Below are positions 20,628 to 30,568 of a stretch of DNA of 38,047 nucleotides, piece by piece. Positions within the stretch are counted from its first letter, which is position 1; every line of letters starts with the position of its first letter. The notes under the pieces were generated by a model that saw only the letters and a program-made list of their open reading frames with translations, searched no databases and was not told where the DNA came from. The translations under genes were made by a program, and so were the position numbers. The DNA comes from Acephala macrosclerotiorum (taxonomy: Eukaryota; Ascomycota; Leotiomycetes; Helotiales; Mollisiaceae), in NCBI GenBank assembly GCA_014904845.1, contig MU119613.1, positions 1-38,047 on the forward strand, given 5' to 3'.

Positions 20628-22077
20628 ATGGCACCCTCACTCACAGAAGATCCCGTGACCTCAACTCCTTCCCCATCAATTAACACAAAAGCCTTCCCTG
20701 ACGGCCTCAAAACCTCCGGTCAACACAATCCCATCTACTCACTTCTTCGTCCCTACGAAGACTTCCCGAAACAGATCATTGGCCCAACAGTCTGGAAAGC
20801 AGAAGATTACCGAGATAATCCTGAGCGATGGACTCATGTGTTTAGCGAGCAAGAGATCGAGGAGTTAGGAAGTGCGGCTGATGCTTTTATTGCTTCTGGT
20901 ACTCCGTTGACCGGCATTTCAAGGGTGAGTTTTGCCAATCTGTGACATGGACGCAGAGATTGACAATAAGCAGGACCATTTTCCTCTCCCAACACTCGCC
21001 CCCTTCCTCTTCAGCGTCCGCGCAGAGCTCCTCAATGGAAAAGGTTTCATCTTATTTAAAGGCCTTCGTAAGTCTTTTTCCATACTAAATTACTATTCTC
21101 CTACATAGAAGCTCCGGAGCTAGGAGCTGTCTTAAGAGCTGAGCCTAGAGCAAACGAATACGATCTGTTTGCGTGCAGGCTGCTAAGACGGCTCCTAAGC
21201 TCCGCCCAAATATTTGGTTTTTACAGTGCTAATTTGCTGAGCAGCCATCCAAGCATGGGGTCTCCAGAAATCAGCAACATCACACATGGGCATTGGAACT
21301 TACCTCGGGTACTTCGTCAGTCAGAACTCTCGCGGTCACGTCCTAGGCCACGTCAAAGATCTCGGCGAGGATCCTACCAAGACTGAACGAGTACGCATCT
21401 ACCGCACCAACGCGAGGCAGTTTTTCCATACCGATGGTGCTGATCTCGTCGGTTTGCTTTGTATTGAGAGAAGTCTTGAGGGAGGGGAGAGTGACATCGC
21501 GAGCACGCATAACATCTTCAACTATCTTCAAGAACATGACCCTGATGTTATTCGCACGCTTGTGGAGCCGAATTGGTATTTTGACCGGAAGGGAGAGGTG
21601 TCAAAGGGACAGGAGCAGTGGTACAAGAGCTCAATTTTGTACCTGGAAAACGATCCGGATGGAAGCCCAAGGGTGTGGAACAAGATCGATCCAAACAACG
21701 TTACCTCGTTATCGAGGTTCAACACCGGACCAAACGCACTCATTCCACCTCTCTCAGAGAAGCAGAAATACGCATTGAAAGTTCTGGAAGAGACGGCGGC
21801 GAAGTTAGCGTTGCATATGATTCTCGAGCGGGGAGATATTCAATTGCTATGCAATGAGCATGTGCTGCACGCGAGAACGGCGTATAAGGACTATCCACCC
21901 GGAAGCTTGGATGAAAATGGAAAGGAGAGAAAGAGGAGGCATTTGATGAGATTGTGGTTGGCGGCGCCGGAGAGTGAAGGTGGGTGGAAATTGCCGTTTC
22001 ATGATAGTAATGAGAAGAAGAGGGGTGGGATTCAGGTTGATGATAATCCGCCTATTTGTCCGTTGGATGCGGAGTAG
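20628..22077 (+). CDS. TauD/TfdA-family Fe(II)/2-oxoglutarate dioxygenase
   Basis: Exons 20628-20924, 20974-21067 and 21245-22077 give 407 residues. Intron 1 (49 nt) is GTGAGT...AAGCAG. Intron 2 (177 nt) is GTAAGT...GAGCAG. The joint restores GLPIQAWGLQKSATSHMGIG. The facial-triad His-x-Asp is in QFFHTDGADLVGLLC and the distal His in CNEHVLHARTAYKDYPPG, with a downstream Arg pair (RRHLMRLWLA) for 2-oxoglutarate binding. The N-terminus FPKQIIGPTVWKAEDYRDNP is typical of the fungal branch usually labelled taurine catabolism dioxygenase. Members hydroxylate a substrate while decarboxylating 2-oxoglutarate. TauD itself releases sulfite from taurine. Substrate here is unproven: the HTDGAD motif differs from the HSDVTY-type I associate with yeast Jlp1 sulfonate dioxygenase. 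No peroxisomal or secretion signal is obvious. The ATG at 20628 follows an ACCAAA context, and the open frame upstream has no matching conserved sequence. Confidence 0.88.
21068..21244 (+). repeat. Enlarged intron carrying a long inverted repeat
   Basis: Intron 2 of the TauD-like gene is 177 nt, while most introns here are 46-76. It contains two imperfect complementary arms. The left, near 21114-21145, reads CGGAGCTAGGAGCTGTCTTA. The right, near 21171-21204, is the reverse complement of CGGAGCTTAGGAGCCGTCTTA, with further pairing at the inner end. They would form a hairpin with a loop of about 25 nt. Ahead of the left arm, an ATACTAAAT-like branch site and CTACATAG could be the remains of a shorter ancestral intron ending near 21108. 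A miniature inverted-repeat or introner-like insertion is the likely source. Confidence 0.55.
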
Positions 22078-22685
22078 GAAGGAGATGAATTGTTGAAGGC
22101 ATTTGGGTTTTGGATATTAATGCAAACTGTTGTCTAAATCAGATAGCGAAGATCAGAAGGCTGGTATTTCCACCCTCGAGTGATCGGCTAGCTGAGGTTG
22201 AATGCGGGTGGATTTCCACAGTGCTACCCGACCACTTCCCTCACCCGAACTCCCGCAGTCTTCTGCATTCAGCACTGCTTGCAGCCTCAAGTGCTTCATG
22301 ACCAATCAAAAGCTTGGAGACGAGTAGGCTCCAAGACCATTGGGCTTTGCTCATGCAGCCCTGACCCCACAAGGCATGCCGCATCCTCGGCTCTGTACCC
22401 CCAAAAGCTTTACCTCAGCTTCCCAAGCTCAGTCGCCCGACTAATGTGGTGATATATAACAATTGGTTTACATATGTCAATATCTTCAGGTTACCTAAAG
22501 TCCTTTGACTGGCTCCGTTTGAGCAGTTATGCGTTCTTATTCTAACAGAATGGGAGCAAGGCCGTCTTTGGGGATTAAAATCGGTAGACCTCGAAGCCTT
22601 CAAGAAAAGCAGACAAATATTTGATTCTTCCCGACCTTTGTGATCTCCACAAGTTGCGAAACTATCTCCTACCCGAACAATCACG
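22078..22685. other. Intergenic, TauD 3' side
   Basis: No gene supported. Short frames at 22110-22301 and 22198-22452 lack recognisable content. A short inverted repeat (AGCACT...AGTGCT) lies at 22271-22295, and a CCAATCA box lies at 22301-22307. Confidence 0.5.
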
Positions 22686-23603
22686 ATGCCTCACTACGAA
22701 GGATCGCTCCAACGGCTACTCAGGCTCGAGGAGACAAGGCTCCAGATCAAACAATTACTCTTCTTCAGCGCATAATCGGAGTCATCATCGTCCTTCCCAC
22801 GATAACGCAGATTCGACTTCAGGTAGACAAGAGTCCAGCTCGAGGATCCCTGCGTACCAAAATCTACCACCGCTTCCGCCCATAGACCAATATCAGTCTA
22901 GAAATACTCCTTTCTCGACAACAGAATTGACACCATTACCAAGGTTACCACCACTCTCATCATATACAAATCTTCCACTACTTTCCTCGTTCCCAGATCT
23001 TCCGCCACTTCCGCACCGAGACCTCGGCTCCTTCGCCTGTGTTTCGTTCACCTAGCCCTATCGACACAAGTCAAGCTTTTGATCAACCATCTAATAGATA
23101 TCGTGGACCAATTGTACCAGCTACACACTACCCACCTTCTCCACAACTTCCTGAACTTAGTCGCCTCTCTGTATCCAGCAACGCACAGAACCTCCAAACA
23201 TCCGACCTTTGGGTAACGCAATTCAAAACTTCAGACGTAGGATACGGATCACTTGCCCCCAGAGCCTTTGAAGTGCCAGTGGAGACACCAGAGTCAAATC
23301 ACCACATAAACGGGGTGCATCAAAAGAACCAGCAATGAATTAGTGGTATACCGATGGCGATAAAGTCAGCAAATTGGGCTATTTTGGTGACTAGGGCGTG
23401 AAGCTGCAGGGGCGCCGTCTATAAACAATATACTGCCACCTACTCCTGCGTTGCCTCCGTTACCCCTGTTACTTCCGTTACCACCCTTACCACTGTCGCC
23501 TAGCGAAAGCAAGGGCCCAAGAAGACGTCCCCGTATAGAAGGAAATAGCAAAGCCAAAGGCAAGGGAAGAGAAGACGGTAAAGACCACCTCTGCCGCCGC
23601 TGA
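22686..23603 (+). pseudogene. Ser/Pro-rich low-complexity protein, disrupted
   Basis: From ATG 22686 (MPHYEGS) coding-like sequence soon continues in another frame as Arg/Ser-rich text (GYSGSRRQGSRSNNYSSSAH), then Pro-rich repeats (LPPLPPIDQY, LTPLPRLPPLSSY, LPPL). Near 23010 the frame changes again to SAPSPVFRSPSPIDTSQAF and runs to TGA at 23336-23338. After that stop, ISG leads into a 49-nt intron (GTATAC...GACTAG, 23346-23394) and the frame reopens as REAAGAPSINNILPPTPALP, ending with a Lys/Arg-rich tail at TGA 23601-23603. The family is unknown. It looks like an intrinsically disordered protein with Pro-rich ligands and a basic tail. Two frame breaks and a TGA (one step from CGA) suggest a pseudogene. 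Undetected introns could explain one of the frame changes. It lies tail-to-tail with the MFS gene. Confidence 0.4.
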
Positions 23604-23701
23604 CGATGAATTTATAAACACCAGAAACTCCCTCGACCCAACTCTTTACCGCCCAAGTCCCCAAACTCGAAAGGATGTTCTTCGCCATTGAATGCTAAAG
23701 C

Positions 23702-25640
23702 TCAAGTATAAGCCCCAAAACTTCCTCTCCTCAACTCACCCCTCTTCGCCTTCAACAAAACAGTAGTCTCCAAATCTTCCTCCGGATCTATATCATCTTC
23801 CGCCACAGCGACAGCGAAAACTCGATCCATTTCCTTGCCTAAAGGCACATTTCGTGTTTCGGGTACGCAGAAGAGGACCCAGATGTAGGTTATGATGCAG
23901 AAGAGTGCGTAGATTATGCTGTTGGGGTCTATTAGTTGATTCGAGGGAAAGAAAATGAGGACGTGCTGGAAAGGGAAAATGAGAGGGTTGGAAAAGAGGG
24001 GTGACGAACTATGTTACCCATCCTACAGACGCAAGGAGTCTAGGAGTGATGTATGCGATTACAATCTGGAAGAGCCATTGTGTGCAGGTTGTTACGGCGC
24101 AACATTTAGCGTTGATGTGTAGGGGGAATATCTATCACTTTACATTAGCTTCCACATGTCCTCTTACAACTCGAAGTACTTCTGAACACTTACCTCGCTA
24201 CAAACATTCCACGAAATAGGACCCAGAGAAACAGAGAAGGAGAACGCAAAGATATAAACTGTGAGAACGGAGATAACACCACCAATCGTAAGTTTTGCAT
24301 CTGCTAACTGATCTTGTGGTGGAAGAGCGCGGACGAAATATGCTGCAACGTTTTGTTAGTAAGGTCCTGCCATCGGAAAGGGAGTGAGGACTACGAACCT
24401 AGAATAAACATTGAAACACCACAGAGTGCAGATCCAAGCAGAAGCCAAAATCGATTTCCCTTGATCTTTACGAACCCGAACATGAATGCTATTGCTGACA
24501 GTAATTTGACGACACCGAAAACTCCGGTAAGGAAGAGACTCGATGACACGGTTGTGAATCCTGCGGACATGAATATCACTGGTGCGTCTATTCTCCCATA
24601 TCAGTAAACAGTCCATTGAATGGGAGTAACGAGGACGGGGAAATTCACAATAATTCAAAGCATTCAACCCCACCATATTCTGCGCAATCATCAACCCCAC
24701 ACCTACACCCAACCGTTCCCTAACCCCCTTCTTACACACCTCCCTCAAAAAACTCTCCTTCCTCCCGTTCAACACCCCACTAGCCCTAGCCGCCTCAATC
24801 ACCTCGTCCAACTCCTCGCTAACCCTCCAATCCTCATCTCCTGGGTTTACACCTCTCAACCAAGCCAGCGCCTTCCCGGCATCACCATATCTTCCTTTCT
24901 CCGCAAGAAATCTAGGAGCCTCGGGTATGAATAATGTGAAGAAGAGAAGGAGCGCGCCGGGAACGAGTTGTACTGCGATGGGAAGTTTGTATTGAAGCGA
25001 TGAGGTGTCGGGGAAGAGGGAATTTGAGGCATAGGCGCCCCAGAAACCGGCTAGGGCGCTGAGTTGGAGGATGGTTTGGTAGCCGGACATGAGCATACCT
25101 CTTTCTTCTGGTGGGGAGATTTCTGATATACTGTTTGTTGGGTATTAGTATCGTATCCATCTTAATATCTACTAGCATGATATCTTCAGATCTTCAGATA
25201 TCATCTTGACACGGAGAAGAAAGGGAAGAAGGAGAAGAGGGTGTGAAGACTTACTACATAGGACTAACCAAAGTCCCACAACCCACCCCTAAACCATTCA
25301 AAAACCTCCCCATCTCGAAAACCACCAATGGCCCACCTACAAGCTGCAACCCAACACCCAAAACATAAAGCCCCGCCGCAAACCCCAAACACCCCCTCCT
25401 CCCCCACCTCTCACTAACAGGCATACCCACCGGAACACCCACCAGGGCACCGACCAACCACGCTGTCACTATTCTCGCTTGAGCAACCGCTAGGAGAGGA
25501 GCTGGGAGATCGGCGAGGTGGAAATGGGTGAGGAAGGAGGGGAGGACTAGGAGGCCACCTATGAAGCCTACGCTGTAGCCAAAGAGGGAGGCCGTTAGGC
25601 AGGCGATTAGAGCGGAGAGGTAGAGGTTGGTTTTCGTCAT
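23702..25640 (-). CDS. MFS sugar transporter (sugar porter family)
   Basis: Six exons (25255-25640, 24649-25130, 24399-24587, 24194-24342, 24010-24131, 23702-23918) join in frame into 514 residues, the usual size for the family. Introns are 56-124 nt, with donors GTAAGT, GTGAAT, GTTCGT, GTAAGT and GTTCGT. The frame is clean. Signatures: GYSVGFIGGLL in TM1, the loop motif SERWGRRG (family D/E-R-x-G-R-R), GRFLNGLGVG in TM4, YISEISPPEERG at the first exon joint, PEAPRFLAEKGR before the central loop, NMVGLNALNYYAP in TM7, GNRFW after TM8, and VPETRNVPLG after TM12. It should be a plasma-membrane proton symporter for a hexose, quinate or related polyol. Substrate cannot be fixed. The C-terminal tail is acidic then basic. 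A (GAGAT)5 repeat lies 30 nt upstream of the start. Its nearness to the TauD-like gene does not prove a shared pathway. Confidence 0.9.
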
Positions 25641-25669
25641 TGTGATTTTGAGGAGAGATGTGAGGTTGT

Positions 25670-25694
25670 GAGATGAGATGAGATGAGATGAGAT
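25670..25694. repeat. (GAGAT)5 microsatellite in MFS leader
   Basis: Five perfect tandem copies of GAGAT, 30 nt upstream of the MFS start codon. In the transcript sense it reads as ATCTC repeats, so length variation would alter the 5' leader. Confidence 0.9.
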
Positions 25695-25859
25695 GGGATT
25701 AGATCATGTTGCAATTGCTTGTGAAGAGGTCTTGAAGACAGAGAGGCAGATGGCGAGAAACAAGAGGGAGAGGAAGAAGGGAGAAGGGGCGCATACAAGT
25801 AGTATTTAAAGAAATAGAAGTGAGACACACCTACCCTCAACCCATGGCACATCAATCAA

Positions 25860-27280
25860 GAATCTAGACACTGTCTTATCTTGCGGTGGCTGCATTCTCT
25901 TCATCGATACAGTAAATACTTAACCCAGTTAACGCAATTACAAGGCTAATATATTTCGCGATTGCAAAATGCGGGGTCCGGGGTCTGTGGCGGGGGCGGA
26001 ACAAGACTTTGCCAGCAGCCACACCCCATGCCATTGTGGCTTTCGCGGGTAAACACAATTGCGAAGGGAGGAAAAGCTACACGATGTTGCGGCGACACCG
26101 AAAGCCGGCTCGTTACTGAAATTCAAGCTTGAAATCAACTCTGAATAAGCTACAAAGTCGGGCTGAAAATCATCAACCTACCATATAGCAGTCAAAGTCT
26201 GTAAAGTTTTGAATGGTAAGAAGAAGTGTGTTTTGGCCTTCTTCATATCAGCGAAGCCGCCCGTTCCATTTCTAGCCAGGGAGGAGATCAGGTCTGCCTC
26301 ATGGAATTCAACGTGGAATTAAATCCCAATCCACCTCCAAAATGTCCTCAAGATATTGGCACCCGCCTTAAGAATTCATGCGCAAAACACAGCCTCTTCC
26401 CGGCGCGTACATTTAGGAAGGAAGGAAGCGGCTCGAGAAGCTGGATGGATGATGACCGACTCGGTAAGCAATGCGAAGCCCCTATTTTGTGAATGAAAAT
26501 GAACGAGCACGTGGTGGGAGGAGCCTTGCTTCAATTGCTATCATCCTCCCAGTGTTATCAAGCCACACTTGTTGCCATCCTCCTTTCACAATTTCAACGA
26601 GTTGAAGAAAACGAACCGCAGGTTAAAGCCATCGTTTATGCATTCACATACCATAAGTTGAAGCTACACTTTCTTTCTAGCAACATTCTCCTGTCCATAG
26701 CGCTTCTCCCAACCGAAAACATTCCCCCAAAAGACCATGCAGCAATGCATCACATGTCAATTAAGTCCATGCATACTACCCCATCCTTTCTTTCTAGCCC
26801 CAGACCTCCATATGTACCCTCCGTATATTCCATATCCACACGCTCACGATCCTCAGACCTGGCAACGCAATGCTCCAGCTCTCCGTATAGCTATGCAAAT
26901 CCCAACGTTAAGCCATGTTTCCCTTCCAATTTCTCCCCGTTTTGACACAAAAACACAAACAAAGAAGCAACGCAAAGCTAAAAATATTGAAAAAGAATCC
27001 CAGTTCGCTATGATGGGAGGGGTAAAGCCAATAAAACGCCATGCTAATAAATGAACCAACGCCGCCGAGAGATGTTCGCTGTCGGGATGTGTCTTCGCGC
27101 AAGGAAAGGTCTTCGCCGTCGAGAGATGTTTCGTACCATCCACGTCTCCTTGCACCGAGAGGATGTCGCAGCCGAGGAGATGTATTTTACAACGACAATT
27201 TCTACCACAAGCAAACAATGTATGGTCCAGCCAGTCTGTACCGCCGAAAGTATTCCCCATGCAATTTCTAATGCGCGGTC
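25860..27280. other. Intergenic, no gene recognised
   Basis: About 1.4 kb between the MFS promoter side and the unknown protein's 3' end. Open frames at 26226-26492, 26493-26945 and 26853-27260 lack motifs and look non-coding. A loose repeat of CGCCG-CGAGAGATGTT occurs near 27060 and 27116. Confidence 0.5.
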
Positions 27281-28408
27281 CTATGCACTATTGTCTGTCC
27301 CACTGACACGCGCTGGTATCCGGTTCGATCGTGCAGATGAGGATGCACTTCCGGTGGGAATAGCTGGGATCGGTCGTCTCGAGAAGGCTTCAGAGAGGTG
27401 ATTGTCAAGTCGGGAGATTGTTCTGGGGTCAAGTCGTGTTGTGGAACTAGGAACTGCTCGAGCACGAGGGCTGAGACTAGGTCTAGAAAGAAATGGCGAA
27501 CTGGCACTGCTTGATGCAGTAGACGTAGTGGCTGAAGGAGGAGGTGGGGTAGCCTGTGATTCCTCCTGTCGCCGATTGTGAGCTTCGATATTTTGACGAA
27601 CCATGTCGTGCAAGAAATCTGGAATCTGCTGCCATTGTCCCAATCTCGCCGCGTTCAGAAGTCTCGGGTGCATCGCAGGACTGTCCGTCGCAGGTCGTGT
27701 GCCTGGGATGTTCGCAGCTGGAGAAAGGTCCGCAGAAAGGTATGGCAGGCCTCCTGCTTCAACAGCATCTTTCAGCCATTGCTCCCACTCCTCGTCGATC
27801 GGAGCAGACGTATTTCCTGCCTCTCTTTGTGCCACTGCCGCTCGTAGTCGCTCGTTCAACTCCTGGCCTACGCTCTGTAACTCTGCATCGGACTCTTCTC
27901 CGTCTTCCTCCATATCGTTCTCGTGTTCATTGTCCTCAGTTTCGTCTTCCTGTATATCCTCCATGTCTTCTATATCTGCACGTTGTGCCTGTGCTGCGAT
28001 AGGTATACGTAATTCCGGTGGGACCCAATCCTCGATGCCATCTGACGTTGTATCTCGAATAACGATGCCCTGCTCTCGCTCGAACCGCTCCTTTGCCCAG
28101 CGTGTGCCCTCCCACTTTGTTAAGCCTGCGATTTCGGATTTCGTGAGCCCAAGGTTGTCAAACGCGCGGAAGAGCCGACGGTGCCACTGGTATCGCGAAA
28201 GGCGAACTCGGTGGGGTTGGTGGGAATAGTCGAGACCTGGATATTTGGCTTCTTGGGAAGATAAATGTCCGTAAAAAGCTTGGGTCTCGAGTCGCACTTC
28301 AGGAACCAAATGTCGTTGGAGCATTTGCTGAAAATTTTGAGGGTCGGAAGATTTTGGCTTGGGGAACATCATCTCGAACACGAGCTGATCAACTTGTGGG
28401 CCCTTCAT
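27281..28408 (-). CDS. Conserved fungal protein of unknown function
   Basis: Single exon, 375 residues, ATG at 28408. The N-terminal 150 residues are ordered-looking and Trp/Arg rich (RVRLSRYQWHRRLFRAFDNL, GLTKSEIAGLTKWEGTRWAK, RFEREQGIVIRDTT), with a helix-turn-helix-like spacing but no domain I can name. I believe similar sequences occur in other ascomycetes. An acidic stretch follows (about residues 142-172, MEDIQEDETEDNEHENDMEE), then a second small conserved-looking segment (EEWEQWLKDAVEAGGLPYL). The C-terminus is long, Ser/Pro/Arg rich and probably disordered. No signal peptide or membrane segment. Basic N-half, acidic centre and disordered tail suit a nuclear or chromatin-associated protein, but that is inference. 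Intact frame, and neighbours give no functional clue. Confidence 0.7.
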   Translation of the reverse strand: MKGPQVDQLVFEMMFPKPKSSDPQNFQQMLQRHLVPEVRLETQAFYGHLSSQEAKYPGLDYSHQPHRVRLSRYQWHRRLFRAFDNLGLTKSEIAGLTKWEGTRWAKERFEREQGIVIRDTTSDGIEDWVPPELRIPIAAQAQRADIEDMEDIQEDETEDNEHENDMEEDGEESDAELQSVGQELNERLRAAVAQREAGNTSAPIDEEWEQWLKDAVEAGGLPYLSADLSPAANIPGTRPATDSPAMHPRLLNAARLGQWQQIPDFLHDMVRQNIEAHNRRQEESQATPPPPSATTSTASSSASSPFLSRPSLSPRARAVPSSTTRLDPRTISRLDNHLSEAFSRRPIPAIPTGSASSSARSNRIPARVSGTDNSA

Positions 28409-30568
28409 CTTGAGAGTGAGTGTGAGTTGTGCTGTGTAGGATGGTTTCGTGGCCTCAGAATTTGTGGTCCTTCTGAGGCGGCGTGTCGAGGCACAGGGGG
28501 GCTTGTGCAGACTCTGCAGGAGCTCTGAAGAACTCAGAATATCTTTGAATCTTTGGGGCTTATGTGAGGCGTCTCGAATACGACTTTCGCAGCGTGCAGT
28601 TTTGTTGTAGTTCGCCTGTGCGGAGAGGAAAATTGAATGGGTCTTGGGGTTGTGTGCGACGTGGAAGATTAAGGACGTCGGCTCCTCCCTTTTATAGTTA
28701 AGTGAATTCCTGAGCTCCTCGACACGAATCGCGGATGATTCACACGCTGCTGAGGCGGATAACGGTAGGGACCAGTTATGCTTCCAGGAGATTCGCCGAT
28801 TTCAGACGAATCTGCCTTTCGAGGTTCTCCCACGTTATGTACTGTACAAGAATTCGGAGTTAGTGACGGAGGATTACGAGCGGCGCCGCGGTTTTATGAG
28901 GACAAGGCAAAGCGCGAGTAGGAATGATGGCGGTGGCGGACGGCGCAGAATCGTTGGTGATAAGGAAGGAGGAAAGGAGAGATTGGTCGAAGTCGTGGTT
29001 GCGGTTGCAGTGAAGACGTTGAGTCCAGTGAGGATTGTCGTAATGTCAAGCCATCACACAACTAGTGTCCACGGATTGTTGGTGATTTGGGTGCAGTGCT
29101 TTTCTCCTGAGTAAGAAAGGTTGCAGTGCAGTCTCGGTACGTTCTAGATTGGGCTGGTGGTGGAATGAGAGGATCCGCTGCTGGCTTGTTATAAAAGAAA
29201 ATTGTGGTGGAAGGAGAAGTGGTGGTGGTAGTGGTGATAGTGGTGGTGGTGGACGACTGTTGACTGGTGGTGTTGATGCTTGCTTCTGCTGGTGCCGAAT
29301 TTGCGGATCCTCTGTTGCCTTTCCCTGTGAACGCCTCCTTAAATAAACGTCAGCCAATGATCCACTCGGAGGGCACTCTCATCTCCTATTCTCAGCTCGA
29401 TCACTCGATGGCTCCATGCCACCGTTTCCGGGGAATGCTTAAATGAAATAACCTTACACTTACTCACACGATAGATGTGCTGCGAGGCACACAGATTCAG
29501 GGACTCAGGGACTCGAGGACTCGGGGACGGGGCGGAAGTCCGAGAAGCGTCGTCTCAATCAGTTTATAAGGCGAGCAACGTCAAGTATATATGTTGTCAG
29601 ATACGAGAACAGCACCAATCTGTTCATGTATGGCAAAGTCAGCGGCCGATTTGCGCCGTCATCTTGTCCCACCTGCATTGCATTCCCTGGTATAGTAGTA
29701 CAGTCGCACCCGAGACACTCAAAATCCGTACCTGTCCCTCTCCAAAATGCAATATCGCCCTCTTGTTATCGATTGACACGTCGTGAACCCCACGTCCGCG
29801 TCCAGAGTGTTGACCACGTCCCAGGTAGCCAGATCAGACATCACGAACGAGAACGACGAGATCCCTTCCTCCCTCATTTCCAAGGTTCCATAGCATGGCG
29901 CGCGAAGCAAGGCCAACCCCTCCAAGGTCCAAGAGGACGTCCCCTCCGTGATCATGAGTCCGCAGCTGACTTTGCACAATTTTCTTGAACGCAGCAAACC
30001 TCAGCCAATCCATCAGTTATGCAAGTGCCAATTGGAGATGGTGGCAGCCTTTTCCATGCCTCGTCTTCGTTGCCAGTATCCAATCGTGGCGGGCCTCACC
30101 GCTGGGCTGAGACCCGACCCGGCCGCGGGTCACTACAGCACGCAATGAAGGACGATTCGCGATGGGCCTGCAGGGGAAGAGAACACGAGCATGCAATTAC
30201 CCTGAAGCCAAAAATCACCCATGGGTCGCCGTGTTCTCATTCCATTCGGGACTTCATTGGCAGGCGTTGATTGGATGCCCGCAAAAGCCGAGTGCTGCAG
30301 AGATGCTGACCAGATTAGGGATGCTATGGAACGTTAACAGCTGCCGAAAGCCAACGCATTGGAGTATATCTTATTGATTCTGTGTGTCGCTGATACATAG
30401 CTAAATCTGCATGTTGTGGTGTAAATGCCAGTCAAAAAAGAGCAATCCATATCCCATGGGTATCATCCATCCCTAGCCCATACCATGAAGTTCCTGGGTA
30501 TTTCCATAACTCCACCCCTTCGTGCACCTGTACAATGCCAAAATACAGCAAATGCAAAATTTCTCCAC
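28409..30568. other. Long intergenic region
   Basis: About 2.2 kb. The left part is the promoter of the unknown gene. Short frames on both strands (28863-29114, 29046-29357, 29475-29786, 29719-29997, 30019-30270) show no recognised domain. Imperfect GGACTC(A/G)GG tandem units occur at 29499-29530. No tRNA was found by eye. Confidence 0.5.
29202..29252. repeat. Imperfect (GTG)n microsatellite
   Basis: GTG triplets dominate this stretch, interrupted by AAGGAGA and single TAG/ATA variants. It lies outside any supported coding region. Confidence 0.8.

Noticed and set aside
24356..25096. 246-codon minus frame inside the MFS gene
   Set aside because: Its last third reads through the 24588-24648 intron out of frame. 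The spliced model explains the region fully.
26853..27260. 135-codon minus frame downstream of the unknown conserved gene
   Set aside because: Composition is not protein-like and it lies in a likely 3' untranslated region.
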